In this document: positions 7,829-16,295 of the stretch, one piece after another
How the letters are laid out: every line of letters begins with the position of its first letter
Position numbering within the stretch: the stretch's first letter is position 1
NCBI GenBank assembly: GCA_049282455.1
Contig: JBAPUB010000029.1
Location: 5,408 to 69,407 of the forward strand
DNA length: 64,000 nucleotides
Source: JBAPUB01 sp049282455
Lineage (GTDB): Bacteria; Actinomycetota; Actinomycetes; JAHEKZ01
Reading direction: 5' to 3'
Program-made: the position numbers and the translations under genes
Notes under the pieces: generated by a model
Database searches by the model: none
Seen by the model: the letters and a program-made list of their open reading frames with translations, nothing else
Told to the model about the DNA's origin: nothing

Positions 7829-9799
7829 CTAGATGTCGAGGAACCGGACGTCCTTGGCATTGCGTTGGATGAAGTGACGCCGCGCCTCGACGTCTTCGCC
7901 CATCAGTGTGCTGAAGAGCTCGTCGGCCTGGGCAGCGTCGTCGAGGGTGATCTGCAGGAGCACTCGGTGGTCGGGATCCATCGTGGTGTCCCACAGCTCC
8001 TTGGCCGGCATCTCGCCCAGCCCTTTGAACCGCTGGATGCCGTCTTCCTTGGGCAGCTTGCGTCCGGCCTCGACGCCCACCTGGATGACTCCGTCGCGCT
8101 CGCGGTCGGAGTAGGCGTACTCGACGTTGTCCTTGCCGCCGGGCCACTTGATCTTGTACAGCGGTGGCTGCGCCAGGTACACGTGACCCGCCTCGACCAG
8201 CGGTCGCATGAACCGGAACAGCAGGGTCAGCAGCAGCGTGCGGATGTGTTGACCGTCGACGTCGGCGTCAGCCATCAGCACGATCTTGTGGTACCTGAGC
8301 TTCTCGATGTCGAAGTCGTCGTGGATGCCGGTACCCAGTGCGGTGATCAACGCCTGCACCTCGTTGTTTGCCAGGACCTTGTCGATCCGGGCCTTCTCGA
8401 CGTTCAGGATCTTGCCGCGGATCGGCAGGATCGCCTGGAACCGCGAGTCGCGGCCGCCCTTGGCCGAGCCACCGGCGGAGTCACCCTCGACGATGTAGAG
8501 CTCGCACTCCTCGGGATTGGTGGACTGACAGTCCGACAGCTTGCCGGGCAGACCACCGGACTCCAGCAGCCCCTTGCGCCCGCGCGCGAGGTCGCGCGCC
8601 TTGCGAGCCGCCATCCGGGCGGAAGCCGCAGCGACCGCCTTGCGTGCGATCTCCTTGCCCTCGGCCGGATTCTGCTCGAACCAAGCGCCGAGTCGCTCGT
8701 TGACCACCTTCTGCACGAAGGTCTTCGCCTCGGTGTTGCCGAGCTTGGTCTTGGTCTGCCCTTCGAACTGGGGCTCGCGCAGCTTGACCGAGACGATGGC
8801 CGTCAGACCTTCGCGGACGTCTTCACCGGAGAGGTTCGGCTCCTTCTCCTTGAGGACCCCCCACTCACGGCAGAACTTGTTGACCAGCGAGGTGAGCGCC
8901 GAACGGAAGCCCTCCTCATGGGTGCCGCCCTCGTGGGTGTTGATCGTGTTGGCGAAGGTGTACACGGACTCCTGGAAGCCGGCGTTCCACTGCATCGCCA
9001 CCTCGACCGAGATCCCGTGGTCGTCGTCCTCGGCCTCGAAGTCGATGACGCTGCGGTGCGACTCACCCTTCTTACGGTTGATGTGCCGGACGAAGTCGGC
9101 AATGCCGCCGTCGTAGTGCCAGGTGCTCTCGGTGGGTGTCGGCTCGAGGTCGCCGTCGGTGTCGCCAGCCGGGCGCAGCCGCTCGTCACGCAGGGTGAGC
9201 GTGAGGCCCTTGTTCAAGAAAGCCATCTCCTGGAAGCGACGAGCCAGGGTCTCGTAGTCGTAGTCGGTGGTCTCGAAGATGTCGGCGTCGGCCCAGAAGG
9301 TGATCGTGGTCCCGGTCGCGTCGGTGGCCTCGCCCCTCTCGAGCGGCCCGGTGGGAACTCCGTACACGTAGGACTGGCGCCACACGTGGCCGTCGCGGCG
9401 CACCTCGACCTCGAGCCGGGAGGACAACGCGTTCACGACCGAGACACCGACACCGTGCAGCCCCCCGGACACCGAGTAGCCGCTGCCCGCGCCGCCGAAC
9501 TTGCCACCCGCATGCAGAACGGTGAGCACGACCTCCAGGGCCGGCTTCTTCTCGATCGGGTGCTCGTCGACCGGGATCCCCCGACCGTCGTCGACCACGC
9601 GGACCCCGCCATCGGGCTGCAGGGTGACCTCGATCAGCGATGCGTAGCCCGCCAAGGCCTCGTCGACGGAGTTGTCGACGACCTCTTGGACCAGGTGGTG
9701 CAGCCCGCGCTCACCGGTAGATCCGATGTACATGCCGGGGCGCTTGCGGACGGCGTCGAGGCCTTCGAGGACTTGGATCGCTGCGGCGTCGTAGGACAA
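7829..9799 (-). CDS. gyrB: DNA gyrase subunit B
   Basis: The 656-residue GyrB supplies the ATPase and Toprim metal site of gyrase. Recognisable parts are the GHKL ATP site (VRKRPGMYIGST, DDGRGIPVDEH, GLHGVGVSVVNALS) and the Toprim signatures EGDSAGGSAKGGRD and LMADADVDGQHI. The C-terminal end, RYHKIVL through MGEDVEARRHFI, is canonical. Translation appears to begin at a TTG codon (9799) preceded nine bases upstream by AAGGAG. No ATG or GTG with a similar site lies nearby. The 237 bases upstream hold its promoter and a perfect 11-bp direct repeat at 9841-9862. Confidence 0.99.
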   Translation of the reverse strand: MSYDAAAIQVLEGLDAVRKRPGMYIGSTGERGLHHLVQEVVDNSVDEALAGYASLIEVTLQPDGGVRVVDDGRGIPVDEHPIEKKPALEVVLTVLHAGGKFGGAGSGYSVSGGLHGVGVSVVNALSSRLEVEVRRDGHVWRQSYVYGVPTGPLERGEATDATGTTITFWADADIFETTDYDYETLARRFQEMAFLNKGLTLTLRDERLRPAGDTDGDLEPTPTESTWHYDGGIADFVRHINRKKGESHRSVIDFEAEDDDHGISVEVAMQWNAGFQESVYTFANTINTHEGGTHEEGFRSALTSLVNKFCREWGVLKEKEPNLSGEDVREGLTAIVSVKLREPQFEGQTKTKLGNTEAKTFVQKVVNERLGAWFEQNPAEGKEIARKAVAAASARMAARKARDLARGRKGLLESGGLPGKLSDCQSTNPEECELYIVEGDSAGGSAKGGRDSRFQAILPIRGKILNVEKARIDKVLANNEVQALITALGTGIHDDFDIEKLRYHKIVLMADADVDGQHIRTLLLTLLFRFMRPLVEAGHVYLAQPPLYKIKWPGGKDNVEYAYSDRERDGVIQVGVEAGRKLPKEDGIQRFKGLGEMPAKELWDTTMDPDHRVLLQITLDDAAQADELFSTLMGEDVEARRHFIQRNAKDVRFLDI

Positions 9800-10036
9800 G
9801 AGCGACGGCTCCTTCGGGGTTGCTTGCTCGGCTGCGCGTCTGCTGATCGTGTGCTGATCGTGCGAACGGCCGCCGGAGCGGCCAGGACCTGCTCATCCTA
9901 CTGGTCGGAGGCGTCAGAACTGGCCTTCGGGGGCCCCTGGGGACGACGTGGTCGTTCGAACCCGTGTGCGCATGACTCCCCCTACGCGGGCTGGGGGTCT
10001 GGTGGGCTCTGAGCGCCGCAATCCGACTGGGACCAC

Positions 10037-10618
10037 TCAGCCGTAGGTGTCGCGCGGACCGCGTCCAGGCACCCTCAGGCGACCCTTGCGCCAGGAGGGT
10101 CCGTCCGGGCCGACCACGCTCACGACCCGTACCGTTCCGTCGCCGAGCACCTCGTTGAGCCGGCGGACCACGGTGGCCGCCAGGAGTCGTACCTGGGTCG
10201 CCCAGGCGCTGGAGTCCGCCCGGACGGTGAGCACGCCCTCGTCGAAGCCCTCCGGCTGGCAGTGGGCCGCAAGCTCAGGTCCGACGATCTCGGCCCAGCG
10301 CCCCTCGACCCCGCCGACGGCGACCGGGACCTCCCAGCCGCGCTCGCCAACGAGTCGCTCGAGCGTCGAACCCACCGGCTGCGGGTCGCGCTCGTCGGGG
10401 AACGCCCCGCTGGCCGCGAGGTCCCCTTGACCGCGTCTGGAGCTGGACCGGGACCGCCGGCCCCCACTCGACGTCGGCCCTGCTCGGTGTCCCGGTGCCG
10501 AGCCCCGTTCGCGGGCGGTCGCCCGCGCCCGCGCCAACATCGCCCGGGCCAGGTCGACGCTGTCAGACCGTGGGACGACGTCCGGGTCGGTGCCGCCGAC
10601 CGCTTCGTCCTCAGGCAC
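10037..10618 (-). CDS. dciA: DUF721 (DciA-type) protein
   Basis: The 193-residue protein has a disordered, Arg/Ser/Gly-rich N-terminal half and a DUF721 domain (about residues 85-180). That domain includes WAEIVGPELAAHCQPEGF and LTVRADSSAWATQVRLL, the typical WxxxVG and SSxWAxQL-like motifs. DUF721 proteins of the DciA group load or regulate the replicative helicase DnaB in bacteria lacking DnaC. The fixed actinobacterial position is between recF and gyrB, as here. The GTG start overlaps the recF stop by 8 bases. Family membership is clear; helicase loading in this organism is inferred. Confidence 0.88.
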   Translation of the reverse strand: MPEDEAVGGTDPDVVPRSDSVDLARAMLARARATARERGSAPGHRAGPTSSGGRRSRSSSRRGQGDLAASGAFPDERDPQPVGSTLERLVGERGWEVPVAVGGVEGRWAEIVGPELAAHCQPEGFDEGVLTVRADSSAWATQVRLLAATVVRRLNEVLGDGTVRVVSVVGPDGPSWRKGRLRVPGRGPRDTYG

Positions 10619-11750
10619 GACTGACCTCGCCCCCGACCACGCTGAACTGCGCGCCGAGCAGCTGCTCCGGCACGTCGTCGACCACCGCGGCCGTCACCCA
10701 GACCTGCTCCGCGTCACCCACGAGCCCAGCCAACCGCGCTCTCCGGGTGGAGTCCAGTTCGGCGAACACGTCATCCAGGACGAGGACCGGGTCGTCGCCC
10801 TGGGCGCGCAGCAGCTCGAAGGAGGCCAGCCGCAGGGCCAGCGCGTACGACCATGACTCGCCGTGCGAGGCGTAGCCCTTGGCTGGGAGCTGGCCCAACG
10901 TGAGCACGACATCGTCGCGGTGGGGGCCAACGAGGGTGACCCCTCGGTCCAGCTCCTCGGTCCGGGCAGCCTCCAGAGCCTGCGACATCGCGGCGTGCCA
11001 ACCTGCCCGGTCCCCGGGCAGGTTGGCAGTATCGGCGTCCAGCCAACGGGTCACCGACGACTGGTACGTCACGGTCGCACGGTCGCTGGACCCACTCACG
11101 GACTCGTACGCCGATGCGACGAGCGGCTCGAGCTCGTCGAGCAGGTCCCGCCGAGCAGACAGCAGCTCGGCACCGGTGTCGGTGAGGTGGGTGTCCCATA
11201 CCCCCAGAACACCGAGGTCCGGTCCAGCACCACGCCGGGCAAGCGACGCGCTGCGCAGCAAAGCGTTGCGCTGCTTGAGAACTCGGTCGTAGTCGGCACG
11301 CACGCCAGCAAGCCGAGGGGTTCGCAGCACCAGCAGGTCGTCGAGGAACCGACGGCGGCCGTCGGGGTCACCACGCACCAAGGACAGGTCCTCGGGTGCG
11401 AACAGAACGGTGCGCAAGATCCCGGTCAGCTCACGGGCCCGAGGCAACGGCGACTGGTTCACCCGTGCGCGGTTGCTGCGCCCAGGGTTGATCTCGACCT
11501 CGAGGGTGAGCCGTCGACCGTCGCGCTCGACGACCCCGCGGACCACGGCCTGCGCTGCCCCGTGCCGGACCAGCGGGGCATCCGAGGCGACCCGGTGGCT
11601 GCTCAACGTGGCCAGGTAGCCCATCGCTTCGACCAGGTTCGTCTTGCCCTCACCGTTGCGACCGATGAACGTCGTGACGCCAACGTCGGTCTGCACCACG
11701 ACGTGCGGGTAGGAGCGGTAGTCCACGAGCTCGAGGGAGATGACCCGCAC
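10611..11750 (-). CDS. recF: DNA replication and repair protein RecF
   Basis: The 379-residue SMC-like ATPase binds gapped DNA and helps load RecA with RecO/RecR. Walker A is GRNGEGKTNLVEAMG near residue 30, and the C-terminal ABC signature and Walker B read ALRLASFELLRAQ and PVLVLDDVFAELD. FAPEDLSLVRGDP is also a RecF hallmark. The length is normal. GTG start; it begins 11 bases after the dnaN stop and overlaps the DUF721 gene, so dnaN-recF-dciA looks like one transcript. Confidence 0.97.
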   Translation of the reverse strand: MRVISLELVDYRSYPHVVVQTDVGVTTFIGRNGEGKTNLVEAMGYLATLSSHRVASDAPLVRHGAAQAVVRGVVERDGRRLTLEVEINPGRSNRARVNQSPLPRARELTGILRTVLFAPEDLSLVRGDPDGRRRFLDDLLVLRTPRLAGVRADYDRVLKQRNALLRSASLARRGAGPDLGVLGVWDTHLTDTGAELLSARRDLLDELEPLVASAYESVSGSSDRATVTYQSSVTRWLDADTANLPGDRAGWHAAMSQALEAARTEELDRGVTLVGPHRDDVVLTLGQLPAKGYASHGESWSYALALRLASFELLRAQGDDPVLVLDDVFAELDSTRRARLAGLVGDAEQVWVTAAVVDDVPEQLLGAQFSVVGGEVSRA

Positions 11751-11761
11751 GGTGTCGCGAC

Positions 11762-12898
11762 TCAGCCTGAAAGTCGCACCGGCATCAGCAGGTAGCGGTA
11801 GCTGGCTGCGGCCGAGGAGTCGCCGCCGGCGGTGAGAACGGCAGGCTTGGTCGACGTCGTGAAGGACAGCTGCGCGGTCGACGCGTTGATGGCCCCGAGA
11901 CCGTCGAGCAGGAACTGCGGGTTGAACGCAATCGTCAACGGCTCACCCTCGAACGACGCGGACATCGCCTCGGTGGCTTGGGCCTCGTCGCCCGTCCCTG
12001 CTTCGAGCACCAGCTCGTCGCCACCGAAGGACAACCGCACGGGTGTGTTTCGCTCCGCCACCAGGGCCACACGCTTGACCGCCTCGATGAACGCGGCGGT
12101 CTCCAGTGAAGCCACCGCAGCGGAGTCGCTCGGAAGCAGGGCACGGTACTTCGGGAACTCACCGTCGAGCAGCCGTGTGGTGGTTCGCTTGCGTCCATCG
12201 GACCCGGATCCTTCGAACCCGATCAGGCCGTCACCGGAACCTCCGGCAGCCAACGCGATCGTCACGCTGTCGGCGTCGCCGAGGGATCGCGCGGTCTCGG
12301 CCAGGGACCGCGCCTGGACCAAAGCGACTGCGCTGGTGTCGGTGGTCTGAGGCGACCAGGCCAGCTCACGCACGGCCAACCGGTAGCGGTCGGTGGCTGC
12401 CAGGGTGAGGAGGTCGCCCTCGAACTCCATCCGGACGCCGGTCAGCACGGGCAGGGTGTCGTCACGGCCAGCGGCGATGGCGACCGTGGAGACCGCGGTC
12501 GCGAAGTCGGCCCCAGCCAGGGTGCCCGCGGCCGCGGGAAGGTCGGGCAGGGTCGGGTAGTCCTCGACCGGCAGGGTCAGCAGGGCAAACCGTGACGAGC
12601 CGCAGGTGAGCACCACCTTGGCGTCGTCGACGACGACCTCGACCGGACGCGCCGGGAGGCTGCGGACGATCTCGGCGAGCAGCCGGCCGGAGACCAGCGC
12701 ACGCCCGGGATCACTCACCTCGACGTCGACCTCGACCCGAGCGCTGACCTCGTAGTCGAAGCTGCTCAAGACCAAGCCGGAGTCGTTGGCCTCGACCAGC
12801 AGGCCGGCCAGGACCGGAAGCGGTGGCCGGGTGGGCAGACTCCGCGCGGCCCAGCCGACAGCGTCAGCCAGGACATCGCGTTCGACGCGGAACTTCAC
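11762..12898 (-). CDS. dnaN: DNA polymerase III sliding clamp (beta subunit)
   Basis: The 378-residue protein has the three repeated clamp domains and the C-terminal YRYLLMPVRLSG typical of beta clamps, which form a ring on DNA and tether polymerase III. Starting residues MKFRVERDVLADAVGWAARS match actinobacterial DnaN. The start is GTG 12898. The 450-base gap to dnaA holds the presumed origin. No residue anomalies were noticed. Confidence 0.98.
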   Translation of the reverse strand: MKFRVERDVLADAVGWAARSLPTRPPLPVLAGLLVEANDSGLVLSSFDYEVSARVEVDVEVSDPGRALVSGRLLAEIVRSLPARPVEVVVDDAKVVLTCGSSRFALLTLPVEDYPTLPDLPAAAGTLAGADFATAVSTVAIAAGRDDTLPVLTGVRMEFEGDLLTLAATDRYRLAVRELAWSPQTTDTSAVALVQARSLAETARSLGDADSVTIALAAGGSGDGLIGFEGSGSDGRKRTTTRLLDGEFPKYRALLPSDSAAVASLETAAFIEAVKRVALVAERNTPVRLSFGGDELVLEAGTGDEAQATEAMSASFEGEPLTIAFNPQFLLDGLGAINASTAQLSFTTSTKPAVLTAGGDSSAAASYRYLLMPVRLSG

Positions 12899-13347
12899 GC
12901 CACTCTCCTCCCAATCGGGGTGGTCACTCTACGTGGTGGGGCGCTGGGCCGGGACGTCGCGGGGGCGGGTCTCATGGGTGGGTCCAGTCGTCGGGCGAAC
13001 CTGGGGCGCAGGACCGATCATGACGGGGTTGGAGGAAGACCATTACTTGTTCCGTCATCGTCGTCGGTCCGGTGGACAGTGGGGACGAGCAGCATTGGGC
13101 CAGGTCAGCGCGGCGTGTCCGGTCCCCAACGCAGGGTGAGTAAACGGGGGCGGAGCTGGGGGCGACTGTGGACTGCGGACACGGAGAGTGAAGTTGTGCA
13201 CCGCTGCGTGGCCTTTCGTCCCCAGGTCGTCCCCGGATGTCCGGGTTTCGTCCACAACGTTGTCCCCAGGGTGTGCACCCACGGTGACGAGCCGGCGAAC
13301 TGGTCTTGGCGGTGGGGGAATCGGTCGATCCGACATGGCGAGGTGGC
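12899..13347. other. Probable chromosomal origin (oriC), dnaA-dnaN intergenic
   Basis: This 449-base non-coding stretch lies between dnaA and dnaN, the usual actinobacterial origin site. It holds several 9-mers close to the actinobacterial DnaA box TTGTCCACA: TCGTCCACA at 13248-13256, TTGTCCCCA at 13260-13268, TCGTCCCCA at 13216-13224, and on the other strand TCGTCCCCA (13080-13088) and CAGTCCACA (13167-13175). None is a perfect match. A locally less GC-rich patch near 13037-13060 could be the unwinding region. The call rests on position plus box density; unwinding was not tested. Confidence 0.75.
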
Positions 13348-14868
13348 TCAACCCTGGCGGGCTTGCGACTTGATCCGGTTGGTGAGCTCGGTGACCTGGT
13401 TGTAGACGCTGCGCCGTTCGGCCATCAGCTGACGGATCTTGCGGTCGGCGTGCATGACCGTCGTGTGGTCGCGGCCACCGAACTGCTGCCCGATCTTGGG
13501 CAGCGACAGGTCGGTGAGCTCGCGGCACAGGTACATCGCGATCTGGCGGGCGTTGACCAGGACCCGCGACCGGGACGACCCGCACAGGTCGTCCATGGTG
13601 AGGCCGAAGTAGGCCGCCGTCTGGGCCATGATCAACGCCGCCGTGACCTCTGGCCCGGTGGTGTCGGGGATGAGGTCCTTCAACACGATCTCGGCGAGGG
13701 CGAGGTCGACCGGCTGCCGGTTGAGACTGGCGAACGCCGTGACCCGGATCAGGGCACCTTCGAGCTCGCGGATGTTCGTGGCGATCTTGCTGGCGATGAA
13801 CTCCAACACCTCAGGAGGCGCCTGGAGCCGCTCTTGCGCAGCCTTCTTGCGCAAAATCGCGATCCTGGTCTCGAGGTCGGGCGGTTGGACGTCGGTGGTG
13901 AGCCCCCAGGTAAAACGGGTCCGCATGCGGTCCTCGAACCCCGACAGCTTCTGCGGCGAGACGTCGGACGTGATGACGATCTGCTTGTTCGCCGTGTGCA
14001 GCGTGTTGAACGTGTGGAAGAACTCCTCCTGGGTCTGGACCCGACCCTGCAGGAACTGGATGTCGTCGATGAGCAGAACATCGACGTCGCGGTACCTGCG
14101 TTGGAAAGCCTGGGCTTTGTCGTCACGGATGGAGTTGATGAAGTCGTTGGTGAACTCCTCAGAGCTCACGTAGCGGACGCGGGTCCCGGGGTAGAGGCTT
14201 CGGGCGTAGTGACCGATGGCGTGAAGCAGGTGGGTCTTGCCCAGGCCGGAGCCGCCGTAGATGAACAGGGGGTTGTAAGCCTTGGCAGGAGCTTCCGCGA
14301 CCGCGACCGAGGCTGCGTGGGCGAACCGGTTGCTGGTACCGATGACGAACGTGTCGAACGTGTACTTGGGGTTGAGCCGCGAGTCGTGGTCGACCCGTAC
14401 GCCGGGCTGCCCGGAGCCGGGCCTGGTCGCGGGCTCCTCCTTGGTGGCCACCGATCCCTCGACTCGCTGTGGAGCGTTCGGGCGGTCGGAGAAACCGGTC
14501 GGCGCACCCGACGTACGACCGAGCCCGCCTGATGGTGGACCTTGCTCTGGACTGCTCTTTGGACCTGTCGACGCTGTGGACTCGACGTCGGGCTCGGTCA
14601 CCGGCTCCTGCAGCGGCTCGACGGTGACCGCGATCCTGATGTCCCGGCCGAGCTCACGGCTGAGGACCTCGGTGACGGCTGCCCGCAGGCGTGCCTCGAT
14701 GAGCTCCTTGGTGAAGTCGTTGGGTGCGGCCACCAGCACGGTGTCCTCGACCACCCCGATGGGACGGGTCAAGGTCAAGAAGGCCTGAGCCTGGGGCCCG
14801 ACCTCTGCCGCCAGCGTCTCGAGCGCACGGCTCCACACGGCCGCCAGATCCGGTTCCTGGGCTACCAA
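13348..14868 (-). CDS. dnaA: Chromosomal replication initiator protein DnaA
   Basis: The 506-residue initiator ATPase opens oriC. Domain I covers about residues 1-95, a disordered Ser/Pro/Gly-rich domain II about 95-165, the AAA+ domain III about 170-390, and the DNA-binding domain IV the rest. Walker A reads YGGSGLGKTHLLHAIG (near 208), Walker B LLIDDIQFLQ, and the DnaA signature FGGRDHTTVMHADRKI is present. The best-fitting start is TTG 14868 (MVAQEPDLAAVWSRAL), since no ATG/GTG lies close upstream in frame. GTG eleven codons in is an alternative. An 11-bp repeat overlaps the start region. Confidence 0.98.
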   Translation of the reverse strand: MVAQEPDLAAVWSRALETLAAEVGPQAQAFLTLTRPIGVVEDTVLVAAPNDFTKELIEARLRAAVTEVLSRELGRDIRIAVTVEPLQEPVTEPDVESTASTGPKSSPEQGPPSGGLGRTSGAPTGFSDRPNAPQRVEGSVATKEEPATRPGSGQPGVRVDHDSRLNPKYTFDTFVIGTSNRFAHAASVAVAEAPAKAYNPLFIYGGSGLGKTHLLHAIGHYARSLYPGTRVRYVSSEEFTNDFINSIRDDKAQAFQRRYRDVDVLLIDDIQFLQGRVQTQEEFFHTFNTLHTANKQIVITSDVSPQKLSGFEDRMRTRFTWGLTTDVQPPDLETRIAILRKKAAQERLQAPPEVLEFIASKIATNIRELEGALIRVTAFASLNRQPVDLALAEIVLKDLIPDTTGPEVTAALIMAQTAAYFGLTMDDLCGSSRSRVLVNARQIAMYLCRELTDLSLPKIGQQFGGRDHTTVMHADRKIRQLMAERRSVYNQVTELTNRIKSQARQG

Positions 14869-14892
14869 CTGGTCACCAACTCGTCACCAACC
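14864..14892. repeat. 11-bp direct repeat across the dnaA start
   Basis: The plus-strand unit ACCAACTSGTC occurs at 14864-14874 and 14875-14885, followed by a partial third ACCAACC. On the dnaA strand this gives repeated GTTGGTGAC/TTGGTAG stretches directly at the TTG start codon. The repeat makes the initiation site ambiguous and could influence translation. Confidence 0.7.
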
Positions 14893-15424
14893 ATCCTTTC
14901 GCTCCAGGTGGCTGGTCCACATGGCTGTCCACAAGGTGTGGAGGCGGTTGACCGATCCGGAAACCCGTAACCGATCCGCCGTCCGGGCGCGGACGCTACC
15001 CACTTGGAGCTCCCGCCGTCCAGCGGTTGTCCACATCCTGCCCCACTCCCTGGGTGTGTCGTCGGCCGGGTCCTGGGTGAGCGCGTGACACGATGAGAGG
15101 TTCAGCGGACGGATACGGACCCGACGATGACCGGGATCGGGCCTCCGGTTTGACCGGGGGCGCCCGCAGTTCGTACCGTAGGGCGCCCGCAGTGCGTCCA
15201 GGCTGTGCTCAGGTGGCTCCCGGGTGATACCCGAGCAGTGCCCGAGCAGTGCCCGAGCCGGATCTGGCCTCGCTGCAGGATGATCTTCGGACACCGTCGC
15301 ATGCCTGCGCCCCCGCCCCCGCGGGACGTCGTCGGCGTCCGGTGGTGCCCGAAGCCCGACCGGTCGGTGCCTGGGTGGCGCTCGACCGTCAGCACCTCGA
15401 CCCGAGCTTCTGGAGCGAATCCCC
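14869..15424. promoter_or_regulatory. dnaA-rpmH divergent control region with DnaA boxes
   Basis: The 556 bases between divergent dnaA and rpmH hold no convincing gene. They contain one perfect DnaA box TTGTCCACA (15027-15035) and two near matches, TGGTCCACA (14913-14921) and CTGTCCACA (14925-14933), all upstream of dnaA where they could serve autoregulation. Short direct repeats follow: GGGCGCCCGCAGT at 15158-15170 and 15181-15193, and CCCGAGCAGTG at 15230-15240 and 15241-15251. Promoters for dnaA and for rpmH must lie here, but no clear -10/-35 pair was identified. Confidence 0.65.
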
Positions 15425-15562
15425 GTGAGCAAGCGCACCTTTCAGCCGAACACCCGTCGCCGGGCCAAGACCCACGGATTCCGGTTGCGGATGCGCACCC
15501 GGGCCGGTCGCTCGATCCTGTCGGCTCGCCGCCGTAGGGGTCGGGCTCGTCTGTCGGCCTGA
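15425..15562 (+). CDS. rpmH: 50S ribosomal protein L34
   Basis: This 45-residue basic protein starts at GTG 15425 and reads MSKRTFQPNTRRRAKTHGF followed by an Arg-rich tail including MRTRAGRSILSARRRRGR. This is the canonical L34 sequence of the large ribosomal subunit. It is followed 8 bases later by rnpA, the conserved pair. The typical S-K-R-T-F-Q-P-N start leaves no doubt. Confidence 0.98.
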   Translation: MSKRTFQPNTRRRAKTHGFRLRMRTRAGRSILSARRRRGRARLSA

Positions 15563-15570
15563 TCTCCCTC

Positions 15571-15930
15571 GTGCTGCCCGCCGCTCACCGGATGCGTGCG
15601 AGCGACGACTTCACCCGGGCGACCCGCCAAGGCTCCCGCGCCGGGAGCCGCTCAGTCGTCGTCCACACGGAGGTCGTTGACCCGACGCGGGTCGAGGCGC
15701 TGAACCCCACCAAGGTCGGGTTCGTCGTCGGCAAGAACGTCGGAGGCTCGGTCGTGCGACACCGGGTGGCCCGCCGACTGCGCGCCCAGGTGGCGCTACG
15801 CCTCGACCGGTGGCCGAACGGGCGGCTGGTCGTCGTGCGGGCGCTGCCGGCCGCGGCCGCGGCGACCTCGCGCCAGCTCGGCGCCGATCTGGACTCGGCC
15901 CTGTCGCGGGCGGCCCGGGTGGCGCGATGA
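15571..15930 (+). CDS. rnpA: Ribonuclease P protein component
   Basis: The 119-residue basic protein assists the RNase P RNA in trimming tRNA 5' leaders. It starts at GTG (VLPAAHRMRASDDFTRATRQG) and includes the conserved KVGFVVGKNVGGSVVRHRVARRLR segment in shortened form, whose Arg-rich helix matches the RNR motif of the family. It directly follows rpmH, and its stop overlaps the ATG of yidD (ATGA), which implies coupling. Confidence 0.96.
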   Translation: MLPAAHRMRASDDFTRATRQGSRAGSRSVVVHTEVVDPTRVEALNPTKVGFVVGKNVGGSVVRHRVARRLRAQVALRLDRWPNGRLVVVRALPAAAAATSRQLGADLDSALSRAARVAR

Positions 15931-16292
15931 ACGTCCTGCAGACGCTCACCTGGCCCCTTCGGGTGCCGGTACGCCTGGTCGTGCTGGGGCTGATCTGGTT
16001 CTACCGCGCCTGCATCACTCCGTGGACGCCGCAGACCTGCCGCTACTACCCGAGCTGCTCGGCCTACGCCGAGCAGGCCATCCGCAGGCACGGGTTGGTG
16101 AAGGGTGGCTGGCTGGCCGTCCGGAGGTTGGCTCGCTGCCACCCGTGGGCACCGGGCGGCGTCGACCACGTGCCGAGTGCGGGAGGGGTCAGCCATGCGC
16201 ACCCACCAGGCGACGCCACCGCTTCAACGGTCTTGACCTCAGCTGTGACCTCAGGGTCGCCGGCTGCACCCTCGACCTCGACAGGAGCCTGA
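15927..16292 (+). CDS. yidD: Membrane protein insertion efficiency factor YidD
   Basis: The 121-residue protein has the YidD core in residues 1-85: one amphipathic/hydrophobic N-terminal helix, then TCRYYPSCSAYAEQAI and HPWAPGGVDHVP, with the family's conserved cysteines. YidD sits on the inner membrane and assists YidC-mediated insertion. The C-terminal 35 residues are a low-complexity Ala/Ser/Thr tail without a counterpart in short YidDs. Its ATG overlaps the rnpA stop, and yidC starts 3 bases after it. Confidence 0.95.
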   Translation: MNVLQTLTWPLRVPVRLVVLGLIWFYRACITPWTPQTCRYYPSCSAYAEQAIRRHGLVKGGWLAVRRLARCHPWAPGGVDHVPSAGGVSHAHPPGDATASTVLTSAVTSGSPAAPSTSTGA

Positions 16293-16295
16293 CTC

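Noticed and set aside
9841..9862. Two copies of TGCTGATCGTG upstream of gyrB
   Set aside because: Only two copies and no palindromy; could be a chance duplication, noted in the gyrB entry only.
9950..10010. TTCGAACCC segment suggestive of a tRNA T-arm or SOS box
   Set aside because: No acceptor, D-arm or anticodon arm can be folded around it, and the second half of an actinobacterial LexA box is absent.
7754..10012. Long open frame on the plus strand opposite gyrB and gyrA
   Set aside because: High-GC codon bias keeps antisense frames open. It overlaps two certain genes completely and shows no family features.
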